Shown in pieces: positions 54,043-63,537 of a DNA stretch of 64,000 nucleotides (the first letter of the stretch is position 1; each line of letters opens with the position of its first letter). The notes beneath the pieces are model-generated. The model worked only from the letters and a program-made list of their open reading frames with translations. It was not told where the DNA came from and made no database searches. Made by a program: the position numbers and the translations under genes. This DNA comes from Candidatus Obscuribacterales bacterium. GTDB lineage: Bacteria; Cyanobacteriota; Vampirovibrionia; Obscuribacterales; Obscuribacteraceae. The DNA lies in contig JAIERK010000042.1 of NCBI GenBank assembly GCA_019746975.1, positions 1 to 64,000 on the forward strand. The letters are read 5' to 3'.

Positions 54043-55878
54043 CTACCTCGCGTTACGCTCTTGTTCCAAAATATGCTCGGTGACGAAATCTGCGTCAACC
54101 GGCAAGCCGTTGTAGTGGCGTACTGATCTGAGTTTTGCCGTCAAATGCGGGAATTCCATTCTGAGCAGATCGAGCATCTGTCCATCGCGATTTTGTTCGA
54201 CGACATAAACTTGCTCGTGTGCTTCGATGAAATCTGGAATCGACTGCGTGAATGGCAGCGCTCTGACTCTGCAATAGCTTGTCGGAAGTTTTTCCTTCAT
54301 AAGCTGATCGCGAGTTTCGAGAATTGCCCAATGTGTGGAGCCGAAAGCAAGGATGCCGATTTTGGCATCTTTATTGTGATCGATAACTGGTGCTGGGACG
54401 AGCTTCTTCGCGTTCTCCCATTTTCTCTTCAGTCGATCCATAAGATAGAGGTAATCTTCTGGACGCTCACTGTAAGCTGCATTTTCATTGTGTCCGCTAC
54501 CGCGAACGAAGTAACCAGCTTTTGGATGAGCCGTACCAGGCAGAGTTCGATATGTCATGCCATCGCCGTCGACATCTTTGTATCGAGCAAAACCACCCAG
54601 CTTTTCGAGATCTTCTTTGCTGAGCACCTTGCCCCTGTCCAAGGGTGTGGTGGGATAAACAAATGGATCTGACATCCACTGATTCATTCCCAGATCGAGA
54701 TCGCTAAGGACGAAGACTGGCGTCTGCATTCGCTCTGCCAGGTCGAAGGCTTTCATCGCGAATTCGTAGCACTCTTCTACTGAGCTGGGAAGCAGGAGTA
54801 CGTGCTTCGTGTCGCCGTGCGAGAGAAAATATGTCGACATGAGGTCGCCCTGCGAGGTTCTTGTCGGCAGTCCAGTCGAGGGACCGACGCGTTGAACATC
54901 GAAGATCACCGTTGGAATTTCTGTGAAATAGCCGAATCCGGCAAATTCAGACATAAGGGAGATTCCGGGACCGGAGGTCGAAGTCATGCTTCGGCAACCT
55001 GACCAGCCTGCGCCAAGAGCCATGCCTACTGCTGCGAGTTCGTCTTCGGCCTGTACGACCGAGAAGGTCCGCTTACCGGTTTCCTTATCGAGACGATACT
55101 TCTCGAGGTAGTCGATAAGCTGCTCGCAGAGGCTGGATGACGGAGTGATCGGATACCAGGTCACAACCGAAACACCGGCTAACATGCAACCGATTGCCGC
55201 AGCGCCATTACCGTCGATGATGATCTTGCCTTTCGTCAGGTCGAGTCTTTCAACGCGATACGGATCTTCTTTTTTGAGATTCTCGCGAGCCCACTCACGA
55301 CCAATTGTTGCAGCGCGGACGTTGAGGTCGATAGCTTTCGCTTTACCTTCGAATTGACGTTCGATTGCTTTGTCGATCTCTTTCTGGTCGATGTCGAGAA
55401 GCTCAGCGACTACGCCTACGTAGATGATGTTGGTCAAGAGCTTTTTGAGCTTGACGTTATCGCTTGCTTTGTTGGCAAGCTCGCCGAACGGTACGACGTA
55501 ATGCTTGACATCGTCGCGAATCTTGTCGAGATTCAATTCCACTGGACTGACGCAGACGGCGCCCGGACGCAGATCCTTAATATCCTCGACCGCGGTCTGA
55601 GGGTTCATCGCGACTAGAATGTCTACTTCTTTTTTGCGAGCGATGTAACCATCCTTGTTGACGCGGATGGTGAACCAGGTCGGCAAGCCCATAATATTAG
55701 ATGGGAAGAGGTTTTTGCCGCTCACTGGAATGCCCATTTGAAAAATGGAGCGGAGCAATACGGTGTTGGAAGATTGACTGCCTGACCCGTTGACCGTGGC
55801 GACGTGTATTGAGAAGTCATTGACGATGAGCTTCTTGTCCTCGGTCATGTCTTTACTATCTCTGGCTAGAGTTTTCAC
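54043..55878 (-). CDS. korA: 2-oxoacid:ferredoxin oxidoreductase, fused gamma-alpha subunit
   Basis: 611 residues. Residues ~20-195 are the gamma domain (VATVNGSGSQSSNTVLLRSIFQMGIPVSGKN), about 225-611 the alpha domain (ISGNGAAAIG-like GNGAAAIGCMLAGV, WYPITPSSSLCEQL, QAEDELAAVGMALGAGWSG, TSTSGPGISLMSEF, PTRTSQGDLM). This fused layout is typical of KorA/2-oxoglutarate enzymes. The GTG start at 55878 has AGG about ten bases upstream; an ATG ten codons in has none. First gene of the korAB operon. Confidence 0.92.
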   Translation of the reverse strand: MKTLARDSKDMTEDKKLIVNDFSIHVATVNGSGSQSSNTVLLRSIFQMGIPVSGKNLFPSNIMGLPTWFTIRVNKDGYIARKKEVDILVAMNPQTAVEDIKDLRPGAVCVSPVELNLDKIRDDVKHYVVPFGELANKASDNVKLKKLLTNIIYVGVVAELLDIDQKEIDKAIERQFEGKAKAIDLNVRAATIGREWARENLKKEDPYRVERLDLTKGKIIIDGNGAAAIGCMLAGVSVVTWYPITPSSSLCEQLIDYLEKYRLDKETGKRTFSVVQAEDELAAVGMALGAGWSGCRSMTSTSGPGISLMSEFAGFGYFTEIPTVIFDVQRVGPSTGLPTRTSQGDLMSTYFLSHGDTKHVLLLPSSVEECYEFAMKAFDLAERMQTPVFVLSDLDLGMNQWMSDPFVYPTTPLDRGKVLSKEDLEKLGGFARYKDVDGDGMTYRTLPGTAHPKAGYFVRGSGHNENAAYSERPEDYLYLMDRLKRKWENAKKLVPAPVIDHNKDAKIGILAFGSTHWAILETRDQLMKEKLPTSYCRVRALPFTQSIPDFIEAHEQVYVVEQNRDGQMLDLLRMEFPHLTAKLRSVRHYNGLPVDADFVTEHILEQERNAR

Positions 55879-56083
55879 GTTCGATTTACCTGGCTGTTAG
55901 TTGCCGACATACGAGTTTAAAGTTTATCAAGTCACTTCTTTGATAGCCGGTTAACTACCGATTTAGATAAGGTTCTTGAGCTTTTTTCGAAACATTGTTG
56001 CCAAGTGGCTTTTCGAGTTAAACCGACAGCAATTTTTCTAGCAGTATTGTTGTTTTTACAAGGTTGTTGCACACACTGGTGCG

Positions 56084-57781
56084 TTAAGTCGTTGTAACTT
56101 TGTGGTCGAGCCCAAGCGATTCCGGATCGATTTGAACGTCAATGAGGCTTGGACCCTGCTCTGTGAACAGCTTGGCGAGTGCTGGTTCCAACTCGCTGAA
56201 CAACGAGACGGTGACTGCAGGTACATCCATCGACTGGGCCAGTGCGGCTAGAGATATGTCGGGACCGGTTATCTCGAATCGCGGAGGTCGTCGCGTCGGC
56301 GCTGAGGGCAAGAGGTTAAGCCTGGATTTCCCCTTCGTATTGGCGATCACGAATTTTGTGTTCAAACCATAGTGCTTCGCGGTCCACAGTATCTGTGGAT
56401 ATGCGAGGAATGACTCGTCACCTGTGAGGCAAACAATCGGAATATCCATGCCGGCCCACTGCACTCCACATGCGGCGTTGGCAGCATATCCGTTGACGCC
56501 GCTGCAACTGCCGAAGAATGCGCTGCCGCTCTCGAGACTGAGTACTTCGAAAGGCTGGCTGCCAGGTTGAATGATGTCGGATACTACAACACAGGTTGGC
56601 GGTCGAACACCCTCAAGCAGTCGCATGAGCCAAAACAGAGAGGACTGCTTAGCGGGATTGGGATAGAGTAGCGACTCTTCCGAATCAGTTCTGCGCTCGG
56701 CGATTTTGGTGACGGTCGCTTGTGTGCGCGCTTTGACTCGGCTCAACCACTCGTTGTCGACGCTTAACTGAAGCTCTGCTCTTATGCGTGAGAGCGTTTC
56801 GGCAATATCCGCTTGAGTGCAGAGGGTGGCGCGGAAAGTCATTCCTGCAAGTCTGCCGTCCATATTGATCTGGATGATTACACCGCTGTCCGGCACCATA
56901 GATGGACCCTCCGTGCGGTTCGGCAACCGATTGTGGACACCGAGCATAATGATCAAATCATAGCCGGACAGCATTTCATGAGCTGCTTCGACGTCCATGG
57001 GCAGAACGCCGGCAAAGTGCGGATGGCGATTCGGAAAGTTGACGCCGATGGGAGCCGCCTCGGACAGCACCGGGCAGCCGAGTACCTCGGCAAGAAGGAC
57101 TGAATCTTTTCGGGCTCGATATTGGGCAACCTCGTTGCCGACGACCAATACTGGGTTTTCCGCTTTCACCATGTGACCCACGGCTTTAGAGATGAAATTC
57201 GGATCGGCGGCACCCAGTGGACTGGTGAGTGGCGGCCGGATGACTTGAGATTTTGCGGTGGAAAGCAATAAATTGATTGGAAGTGACAGAACAACAGGAC
57301 CTTTGGGTGGTGTCAGCGCTTCGTGAAACGCGCGGCGTAAAAGGCGACCGATTTCACGCGCGGTTCTGGCCTCGGCCATCCATTTGCTGATAGATCTGAG
57401 TGTCAAGTGGTGCTCTACAGTCAGAGGCGGCTCGTCATTCATCAAATGTGAGTCTTCCTGATCGGCCAGAATTACTACGGGGACTTGAGCTCTCATCGCT
57501 GAATATATTGCCGGCGCCGCATTTAGCAGGTGACCGGCTGAGATATTCACGACTCCGGGAAGAGAGGTGGCTTGAGCGTAGCCAGTTGCCATAAAGACTG
57601 CCGAGGATTCGTGAAGGGCACCGATAAAATTCATACCATCGGACTTCTGGGCCATGATGCTGGCGGAAATTGGCGAATCCGATGATGCAACGGACCCGAA
57701 AAGATACCTGACCCCTTCGACTCGCAACTGATCGAGGACCTGATGGACTGTTAGGTTTTTTCGTTGTTGGGCGGTTGTCAT
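56084..57781 (-). CDS. Thiamine-diphosphate enzyme of the acetolactate synthase/benzoylformate decarboxylase family
   Basis: 565 residues with the usual three domains: N-terminal PYR domain carrying the catalytic Glu in HESSAVFMATGYAQ, central domain (NPVLVVGNEVAQYRARKDS) and C-terminal PP domain with LTGDESFLAYPQ as the metal motif. That motif normally reads GDG and ends NN; here it is GDE and ANTKG, so cofactor binding may be altered. Substrate (2-oxoacid) not readable. Transcribed like korAB, 205 bases upstream of it. Confidence 0.8.
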   Translation of the reverse strand: MTTAQQRKNLTVHQVLDQLRVEGVRYLFGSVASSDSPISASIMAQKSDGMNFIGALHESSAVFMATGYAQATSLPGVVNISAGHLLNAAPAIYSAMRAQVPVVILADQEDSHLMNDEPPLTVEHHLTLRSISKWMAEARTAREIGRLLRRAFHEALTPPKGPVVLSLPINLLLSTAKSQVIRPPLTSPLGAADPNFISKAVGHMVKAENPVLVVGNEVAQYRARKDSVLLAEVLGCPVLSEAAPIGVNFPNRHPHFAGVLPMDVEAAHEMLSGYDLIIMLGVHNRLPNRTEGPSMVPDSGVIIQINMDGRLAGMTFRATLCTQADIAETLSRIRAELQLSVDNEWLSRVKARTQATVTKIAERRTDSEESLLYPNPAKQSSLFWLMRLLEGVRPPTCVVVSDIIQPGSQPFEVLSLESGSAFFGSCSGVNGYAANAACGVQWAGMDIPIVCLTGDESFLAYPQILWTAKHYGLNTKFVIANTKGKSRLNLLPSAPTRRPPRFEITGPDISLAALAQSMDVPAVTVSLFSELEPALAKLFTEQGPSLIDVQIDPESLGLDHKVTTT

Positions 57782-57843
57782 AGTTTCACTGGAGTTAAGG
57801 CTACTGTTTGAGTATATAGACTACCGAAGAGTGTCCGTTATTT

Positions 57844-58953
57844 CTATAAGTGATCGAGCTCGAGAAATGGACACGGACAAATTGTCAACCAATTCTTGAG
57901 CTCAGGATTGAATGGCAGAAGCATGCTGCGCCCCTTTATTTTATCTGCAAACATCAAGGACTTGCAGTTAGCACGAATGTTGTCATCGAAAGTGGAAAAC
58001 TGTGCCAGGGAAAAGCCCGGTATGAGATCGGCAAGGATAGACTCCCATCCGGATATTCGAATCGCTTGTAGATCGTGAGCTCTTGCAAATATTCCGTTCC
58101 AGAGAATGCGACGCTCTTCAGAGTTGCCAATAAGCTCGAGGATTCTCAGTACGCGACCGCCATGTTCGATGATGGCATACCCCGATCGATCGTCTCCGTC
58201 CCTGGTCAAAAGCTCGAGTCTCGGCCACGCTAAAGCGGAATTGTCGGCCAGGTAATTCTCCCTGAAGACTTTGAAATGAAAATAGGTAGACGATCTCTCC
58301 AAGCCGTACGGTTGCCCTCTCAGCCATCGCCGGTAGTGCTTGGTCACGAAATCGATCATTCCCCTTTCGGTGGTCAAATATTTTGTGTTTATCGCAACCT
58401 CAGCTCCATCTATATTGATGACTCGCCGCCATGCTACGGTATCGCCTGTGGGGCTAGCGCATGCAGACGGGCCGTCCTGCGACAGTGGAGATTGTTGCTG
58501 ATCGCTCAGAGTGAGAATGAATTTCTCGTTATTTAAATCATAGAAACCAAACTCTCTATAAAAAGAGGGTGGGATATCGGAGAAAAGAATAACGCCATGA
58601 TTACCTTCATTCGATGCTTTGTCGAGCACGAGCTTGATGAGCTCAGTTGCAAAGCCCTTTCCTCTTAAATCTTTTCTCGTGTAGATTGCCCCCAGTCCGA
58701 TGAATGGATAAGAAATACCTTTACTCGAGATCTGCAGACGGTAGTACTTCAGGCTGGCTGCAGGCGTCGGTGAGCTTTTGCCATCTCTCAAAATCAAATA
58801 GGAGTAGTTGCGCTTCGACCACGGATGCTGCATCTGTCGCCATATAAAATTGATATACTTCTCGCGACTAAGCCCCGGCGACCAGATATCAAAGGTCTCT
58901 TTCAAGATCCTTTGTATATCGCACCAATCCGCCTGTTCCAGTCTTTTTGCCAT
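57844..58953 (-). CDS. GNAT-family N-acetyltransferase with extra C-terminal domain
   Basis: 369 residues. GNAT core (about 1-160) with GLGAIYTRKDLRGKGFATEL, the acetyl-CoA-binding R-x-x-G-x-G/A loop, and ILFSDIPPSFYREFGF. A second domain (about 180-360) with LRGQPYGLERSSTYFHFKVF and AIIEHGGRVLRILELIG resembles the C-terminal half of Eis/YkkB-like bidomain acetyltransferases. Acceptor unknown. Divergent from guaD. Confidence 0.8.
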   Translation of the reverse strand: MAKRLEQADWCDIQRILKETFDIWSPGLSREKYINFIWRQMQHPWSKRNYSYLILRDGKSSPTPAASLKYYRLQISSKGISYPFIGLGAIYTRKDLRGKGFATELIKLVLDKASNEGNHGVILFSDIPPSFYREFGFYDLNNEKFILTLSDQQQSPLSQDGPSACASPTGDTVAWRRVINIDGAEVAINTKYLTTERGMIDFVTKHYRRWLRGQPYGLERSSTYFHFKVFRENYLADNSALAWPRLELLTRDGDDRSGYAIIEHGGRVLRILELIGNSEERRILWNGIFARAHDLQAIRISGWESILADLIPGFSLAQFSTFDDNIRANCKSLMFADKIKGRSMLLPFNPELKNWLTICPCPFLELDHL

Positions 58954-59075
58954 AATTTGAGTCTAGACTTGTAGCCTGGCAGCAAGAGAAATTCGAGTTC
59001 TGTGGTTTAGAATTTCCATCGTCAAAGCCAACTGCTTGATATCGACTGTGCGCCCAACAATTGAAGTGATAACAG

Positions 59076-60401
59076 ATGCAAATCGATGATACTAAAAAGT
59101 TGAGAGCCTATAGAGGCCATATCGTTTCGCCTCAGAGAGGTGGGGAACTCAAAGACTTTCGCGACGGCATTTTAATTGTAGACGAAAATGGAGTAATCGT
59201 TTTCGTCGGCGAATGGAGTGAGTTTGAAAAACAGAACAAGCCGTTAAAGGATATCCAACACTTCGGTGATAGATTGATTTTGCCGGGTCTGATCGATATG
59301 CATTTGCACTTGCCGCAGGTCGCAGTGACAGGAAAGTCGGGTGAGCATCTGTTGAAATGGCTGGAACGATTTGTTTTTCCATCCGAAGCGCGATGTGCTG
59401 ATCCGGATTATGCGCTTAGAATCAGCAACTGGTTCTTCGACGAACTGGCTAGAAATGGCACCACATTAGGTGTTGTTTTTGCGACTATACATAAGCAAGC
59501 GACTGACATCGCATTTGAAGTTGCTGCGCAGAAAGGCGCAAGAGCAATCATCGGCAAAGTCATGATGAATGCCAATTCTCCGCCGGCGCTCACCGAAAAG
59601 CTGGAAGACAGCCTCAACGGTTCTGCGGAGCTGTGCGACAAGTGGCATGGCTACGACGATGGGCGACTGATGTACGCATTTACCCCTCGATTTGCAGTGT
59701 CATCCACGAGTGAACTCATGAGCAAATGTGGGGAACTTTGGCATTCCAAGCCCGGCTCGTACCTGCATACCCATCTTGCCGAATCACAAGAAGAAATCGA
59801 TTTCGTAATGGAGCGGTTTCCCAAGTGCCGAAGTTATGCGGATGTTTACCATCAGCACGGGCTCCTGGCTCGCAACAACATAATGGCGCATTCGATTCAT
59901 CTCGATGAAGATGATGTAAAGGTGTTGAAATCAACCGATTCATCGCTCGCGCACTGCCCGAGCTCCAATTTCTTCTTGAAGAGCGGCATCTTTCCCTATC
60001 GTAAAATCGAATCAAGCGGGATCCGCTTCGGTATCGGTTCTGACGTCGCTGCCGGTCCACAGATGTCTTTGTTTTGCGTCATGAAAGATGCCAACTATAT
60101 CCAACCGGATAACTGGATTTCTCCTGTCGAGCTTCTTTACCGTGCCACTCTCGGCGGTGCGCAGGCGCTCGGACTCGATCACCGAATTGGTAGTTTGGAA
60201 GCCGGCAAGGAAGCCGATTTCATCATCGTCGATCCGTCCAATAGAACTGGAATTATTGACGATATACTGTCTCAACCGACTGAAGAGATTCTGTCTGCCC
60301 TTGTGTTCCTAGGCGATGATCGGGTCGTGGAATCGACGTTCGTCAGGGGCAAAGAAATTTACAGTCGCCAAAAGACGCCGCAATTAAGTCATTCGGTTTG
60401 A
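59076..60401 (+). CDS. guaD: Guanine deaminase
   Basis: 441 residues. Zinc amidohydrolase motifs in order: LPGLIDMHLHLPQ, YLHTHLAESQEEI, NIMAHSIHLDEDD, AHCPSSNFFLKSG and IGSDVAAGPQMSLF, the guanine-deaminase wording, followed by KEADFIIVDPSN. Converts guanine to xanthine and ammonia. Ninety bases before hpt, so a purine-salvage pair. Confidence 0.92.
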   Translation: MQIDDTKKLRAYRGHIVSPQRGGELKDFRDGILIVDENGVIVFVGEWSEFEKQNKPLKDIQHFGDRLILPGLIDMHLHLPQVAVTGKSGEHLLKWLERFVFPSEARCADPDYALRISNWFFDELARNGTTLGVVFATIHKQATDIAFEVAAQKGARAIIGKVMMNANSPPALTEKLEDSLNGSAELCDKWHGYDDGRLMYAFTPRFAVSSTSELMSKCGELWHSKPGSYLHTHLAESQEEIDFVMERFPKCRSYADVYHQHGLLARNNIMAHSIHLDEDDVKVLKSTDSSLAHCPSSNFFLKSGIFPYRKIESSGIRFGIGSDVAAGPQMSLFCVMKDANYIQPDNWISPVELLYRATLGGAQALGLDHRIGSLEAGKEADFIIVDPSNRTGIIDDILSQPTEEILSALVFLGDDRVVESTFVRGKEIYSRQKTPQLSHSV

Positions 60402-60490
60402 AGACGACAAATTTTCGTCCGCTTAATCTGAGTGGATTTTAGATATACCTGAAGCCAAGATCCTGTTAGGATCTGTGCTTTCTCATCAAT

Positions 60491-61063
60491 ATGGGTGCGG
60501 ACATGGTTACGAGCGAAAAAACCGGACACAAAATCACCGAGATTTATAGCCCAGAGCAGATTCAGAAGCGAATCATAGAGCTTGGACAGATCATAAGCCA
60601 GGACTATAAGAGTCTGGAAAACCCAGTCGTCATCGGTGTCATGAAGGGTGCATTCTGTTTTCTCGCCGATCTGGTAAGGAATATCAATACAGATGACCCA
60701 CTACAGATGGAATTCGTCCGCCTTTCAAGCTATGGCAGTGCCACCGAAAGCTCTGGGCATGTGCACACTCCGTATCTTGAACTTCCGAATATTTCGCACC
60801 GACATATTCTTGTGGTTGAGGACATCATCGATTCCGGCAGAACCGCAAAGTTCTTCCTTGATTACCTAACAGGACAGTTTCAACCGGCGACGCTCAAGAT
60901 TGCTTGTTTCTTAGACAAACCTTCTCGTCGAGTAGTAGAGGTCGAGCCGGACTATGTCGGATTTACAATCAACGACCTTTTCGTTGTCGGGTATGGTCTC
61001 GATTATGCCGAGAAGTACAGGGAACTGCCTTTTCTTGGTGAGCTTGATCTGGGCGGCGGGTAG
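60491..61063 (+). CDS. hpt: Hypoxanthine phosphoribosyltransferase
   Basis: 190 residues. PRPP loop VVEDIIDSGRT, VIGVMKGAFCFLADL, the flexible-loop RLSSYGS and IACFLDKPSRR, then the purine-binding VGYGLDYAEKYRELP. Joins hypoxanthine or guanine to PRPP to give IMP or GMP. ATG 60491 is used; ATG four codons later is also possible. Follows guaD, which competes for guanine. Confidence 0.95.
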   Translation: MGADMVTSEKTGHKITEIYSPEQIQKRIIELGQIISQDYKSLENPVVIGVMKGAFCFLADLVRNINTDDPLQMEFVRLSSYGSATESSGHVHTPYLELPNISHRHILVVEDIIDSGRTAKFFLDYLTGQFQPATLKIACFLDKPSRRVVEVEPDYVGFTINDLFVVGYGLDYAEKYRELPFLGELDLGGG

Positions 61064-61175
61064 AACCGGACTATCGACCGCGTCCTCCAGTTTTTCACTT
61101 CGTCATGCTGATCGATGATTTGCATTAAACTGATGTGGAAAGGGTAAACTAATCTAGTAAACCTAAGGACCACGC

Positions 61176-62033
61176 ATGCGCAATTCGTCAGGTCATAGTC
61201 TTGTTGAACTTGGAGTCGGTGTATTCCTGCTCGTTATAGTGGCATTGATATCGTCGAACATATATGTTCTGTCTCTCGGAAAGGCGTATAACGATAGAAT
61301 TTGCCGCGACTCGATCGATCTTGGTGCCAGAGTGGCTCTCGATGGAAAAGACACTGAGGCAGTGCAGAAAGCCGCCAGAGCCGGTATGGATAGCTGCGGC
61401 TACGGCGGGATCTTCATTGGCCATCCGCAGTACACTGCTTTTAAAGATGAGATGTCCAGGGAAGTTCGAGTTCTAAAGTTACAGACTCAAACGATTGTGA
61501 ACCTACCTGCCGCGTTCTTATGCTTTGGGAAAGAGGGCGGACCTAAGGTCGTATTTACTTCCGACTACGAATATCTGATTAAGAATCCGAAGCGACCAGT
61601 CCGTGCCGCTGATGTAAACACGGAATCCGCTCCCGAGAAAAAGCCAGAGGAAAGCGCGAAGACTCAAGAGTCCGTGAAAGAAGGGTCTAAAAAAGATTCA
61701 GAGAAGAAGGACTCTGAGAAGAAGGACTCTGAGAAGAAGGACTCTGAGAAGAAGGACTCTGAGAAGAAGGACTCTGAGAAGAAGGACGCTGTGACGCCAC
61801 CCTCACCGAAGGCAGATGGAAAGCTCACTCCGGAAGCAAAGCCTGAAAATAAAACTGATCCTAAACCTACAGATTCGAAGTCGACCGATGGAAAGACTGC
61901 GGATCCAAAACCCGCGGGTTCAAAGTCCGCTGCGGCGACGCCAGCACCAAAAGTGGATGGGAAGCCAGTGCTAGCGCCTGAGTCGAAATCTAAACCGGCC
62001 GAGAAGCCAAAGCCACCCTCGGCGAAGCCATAG
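61176..62033 (+). CDS. TadE/pilin-like membrane protein with KKDSE-repeat tail
   Basis: 285 residues. The start HSLVELGVGVFLLVIVALISSNIYVL has a Glu inside the hydrophobic helix, as in type-IV-pilin-like and TadE proteins, preceded by a Gly. Residues ~30-145 form a small domain with two Cys; ~147-285 are low-complexity: six SEKKD repeats, then Lys/Pro/Thr/Ala-rich chain. Export with a charged extracellular tail is inferred. AAGGA lies about seven bases before the ATG. Same design idea (pilin-like anchor plus repeat tail) as the collagen-like gene at the left end. Confidence 0.7.
   Translation: MRNSSGHSLVELGVGVFLLVIVALISSNIYVLSLGKAYNDRICRDSIDLGARVALDGKDTEAVQKAARAGMDSCGYGGIFIGHPQYTAFKDEMSREVRVLKLQTQTIVNLPAAFLCFGKEGGPKVVFTSDYEYLIKNPKRPVRAADVNTESAPEKKPEESAKTQESVKEGSKKDSEKKDSEKKDSEKKDSEKKDSEKKDSEKKDAVTPPSPKADGKLTPEAKPENKTDPKPTDSKSTDGKTADPKPAGSKSAAATPAPKVDGKPVLAPESKSKPAEKPKPPSAKP
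61698..61787 (+). repeat. 15-bp tandem repeat, six copies
   Basis: Six near-identical copies of TCTGAGAAGAAGGAC (first copy TCA), in frame, encoding Ser-Glu-Lys-Lys-Asp. Confidence 0.95.
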
Positions 62034-62162
62034 ACAGTTTACTAATGTGTCGCCTGGAGCTCGCCTTGACATGGACAACGACCAGCCATTGAAGAGTGAG
62101 TCAGAGACAAGATCTTCAATTCCTCGACATTAGCCGAATGGAGCGAACGTTGCGATTCCAAA

Positions 62163-63245
62163 TTGGGGGGCAAGACCATAACCGAATCCAATAGTCCAGA
62201 GAAATCGCCTGTTTCGAACTCTGATTCGGCAACATCCAACAGCGCCGGAAGTAACGCATTTATTCGATCGTTCAAGAAGATGTTCTTAAAATCGAGCAAG
62301 TTCATTTCCCTTTCTCTCGTAACTATAACGATCGCTTCGCTTTTCGCTCCATTTAGCACATTTTGCGAGCTTCTTTGTCACTTTCGCCTCCAGTATACAG
62401 TATTACTAGTAGTATCAGTGGTGATACTGCTGCTATTGCGAGCGAAATCGTTTTTCTTTGCAGCTCTTCTGGCTCTGCTCTTCAATGTATCTCAGCTGCT
62501 GCCGTTTTACGTTCCTGTTGGTGGCACCACCGATACGAATTTGTGTGTGATGACAATCAATGTGAATAGTCGCAACGCTAATTTTCAGAACGTTGCCAAA
62601 GTATTGGAAGAGTCGAAGGCTGATGTGATCTGCTTGCAGGAGCTTCATCCGCAAATGAGCGAGTATCTCGCCGCCAATCTAAAAACGTATCCGCACCAGT
62701 TTGTCGTTCCTCGAATTGATAACTTCGGCACCGGAATTTATAGTAAGCATCCTCTTAAGGACAAATCTTCAATTCCAATTCCCAAGCGCATGTTACCGAA
62801 TGAGTCATTCGGCGGTCCTGCACCGCAGGTAGATATTCTCAAGGCGGTTGCTACTATAAACGGAAAGGACATTACATTCCTGGACGTGCACCCTATTCCT
62901 CCAATGGCTGAGGATCTGAGCACCTGGCGAAACGATGGTCTGGCAAAGATTGCGGAGCTTTCAAAGGCAGTTGACGGAAGTGTTATTGTCGCCGGTGATT
63001 TAAACTGCACCCGATTCTCCCCATATTTTGGAAAACTCTTGGAAGGCGGAGCGCTGCATGACAGCGAGGAGGGATTCGGACTTCAGCCGACCTGGCCATG
63101 CCAGATTCCAATATTATCTATGCCTATCGATCATGTCCTCTACAAAGGACTACTCACCGTATCAAGCAGAGTGCTGGGACCTGTGACTGGATCAGATCAC
63201 AGACCGGTAGTGGTTTCATTCTGGTACGGAAGGCTTCCAAATTGA
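62163..63245 (+). CDS. Membrane-anchored endonuclease/exonuclease/phosphatase-fold protein
   Basis: 360 residues. Ser-rich start, about three hydrophobic helices (45-125), then an EEP domain: VMTINVNSRNAN, VICLQELHPQMSEYL (metal Glu), FGTGIYSKHPLK, VAGDLNCTRFSPYF (Asp/Asn), MPIDHVLYKG and GSDHRPVVVSF (catalytic Asp-His). Similar bacterial proteins are uncharacterised phosphodiesterases or phosphatases facing the outside. The TTG start is weak; an ATG at 62280 would remove the Ser-rich part. Confidence 0.85.
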   Translation: MGGKTITESNSPEKSPVSNSDSATSNSAGSNAFIRSFKKMFLKSSKFISLSLVTITIASLFAPFSTFCELLCHFRLQYTVLLVVSVVILLLLRAKSFFFAALLALLFNVSQLLPFYVPVGGTTDTNLCVMTINVNSRNANFQNVAKVLEESKADVICLQELHPQMSEYLAANLKTYPHQFVVPRIDNFGTGIYSKHPLKDKSSIPIPKRMLPNESFGGPAPQVDILKAVATINGKDITFLDVHPIPPMAEDLSTWRNDGLAKIAELSKAVDGSVIVAGDLNCTRFSPYFGKLLEGGALHDSEEGFGLQPTWPCQIPILSMPIDHVLYKGLLTVSSRVLGPVTGSDHRPVVVSFWYGRLPN

Positions 63246-63291
63246 CCAACGAGCAGTTTACCTCCTGAATGAGAGGAATCGTTGAAACATA

Positions 63292-63537
63292 ATGACCGTT
63301 AAGGACAAGCGCGCTAGAAAGAATCAGTCGAAGACGGTGAAACTAATTGGAGTAACGATCTCGGACTGCGAGCTGATGCCAAAATGTTCTGTTTTGCATT
63401 CAGATCTGAATACGAAAGAGACCAACCGTTGTTGTCTAAGTCAATCAGCAATCTTGCAACAATTTGCCGAAATAATACCCCTCACCGGCACACTAAAGTG
63501 TCCCCCTTTGGCACTTCCAACGGAGGAAGAAGCATGA
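63292..63537 (+). CDS. Possible 81-residue protein upstream of the double-glycine peptide
   Basis: Open frame from ATG 63292 whose TGA overlaps the start of the next gene (ATGA, 63534-63537). Basic N-terminus (TVKDKRARKNQSKT), later six Cys/hydrophobic stretches. No family recognised and the ribosome site is poor; the overlap is the only real support. It may be the transcribed leader of the peptide gene instead. Confidence 0.3.
   Translation: MTVKDKRARKNQSKTVKLIGVTISDCELMPKCSVLHSDLNTKETNRCCLSQSAILQQFAEIIPLTGTLKCPPLALPTEEEA

Noticed and set aside
61698-61787. CRISPR-like short repeats
   Set aside because: Contiguous in-frame 15-bp units without spacers inside a gene.
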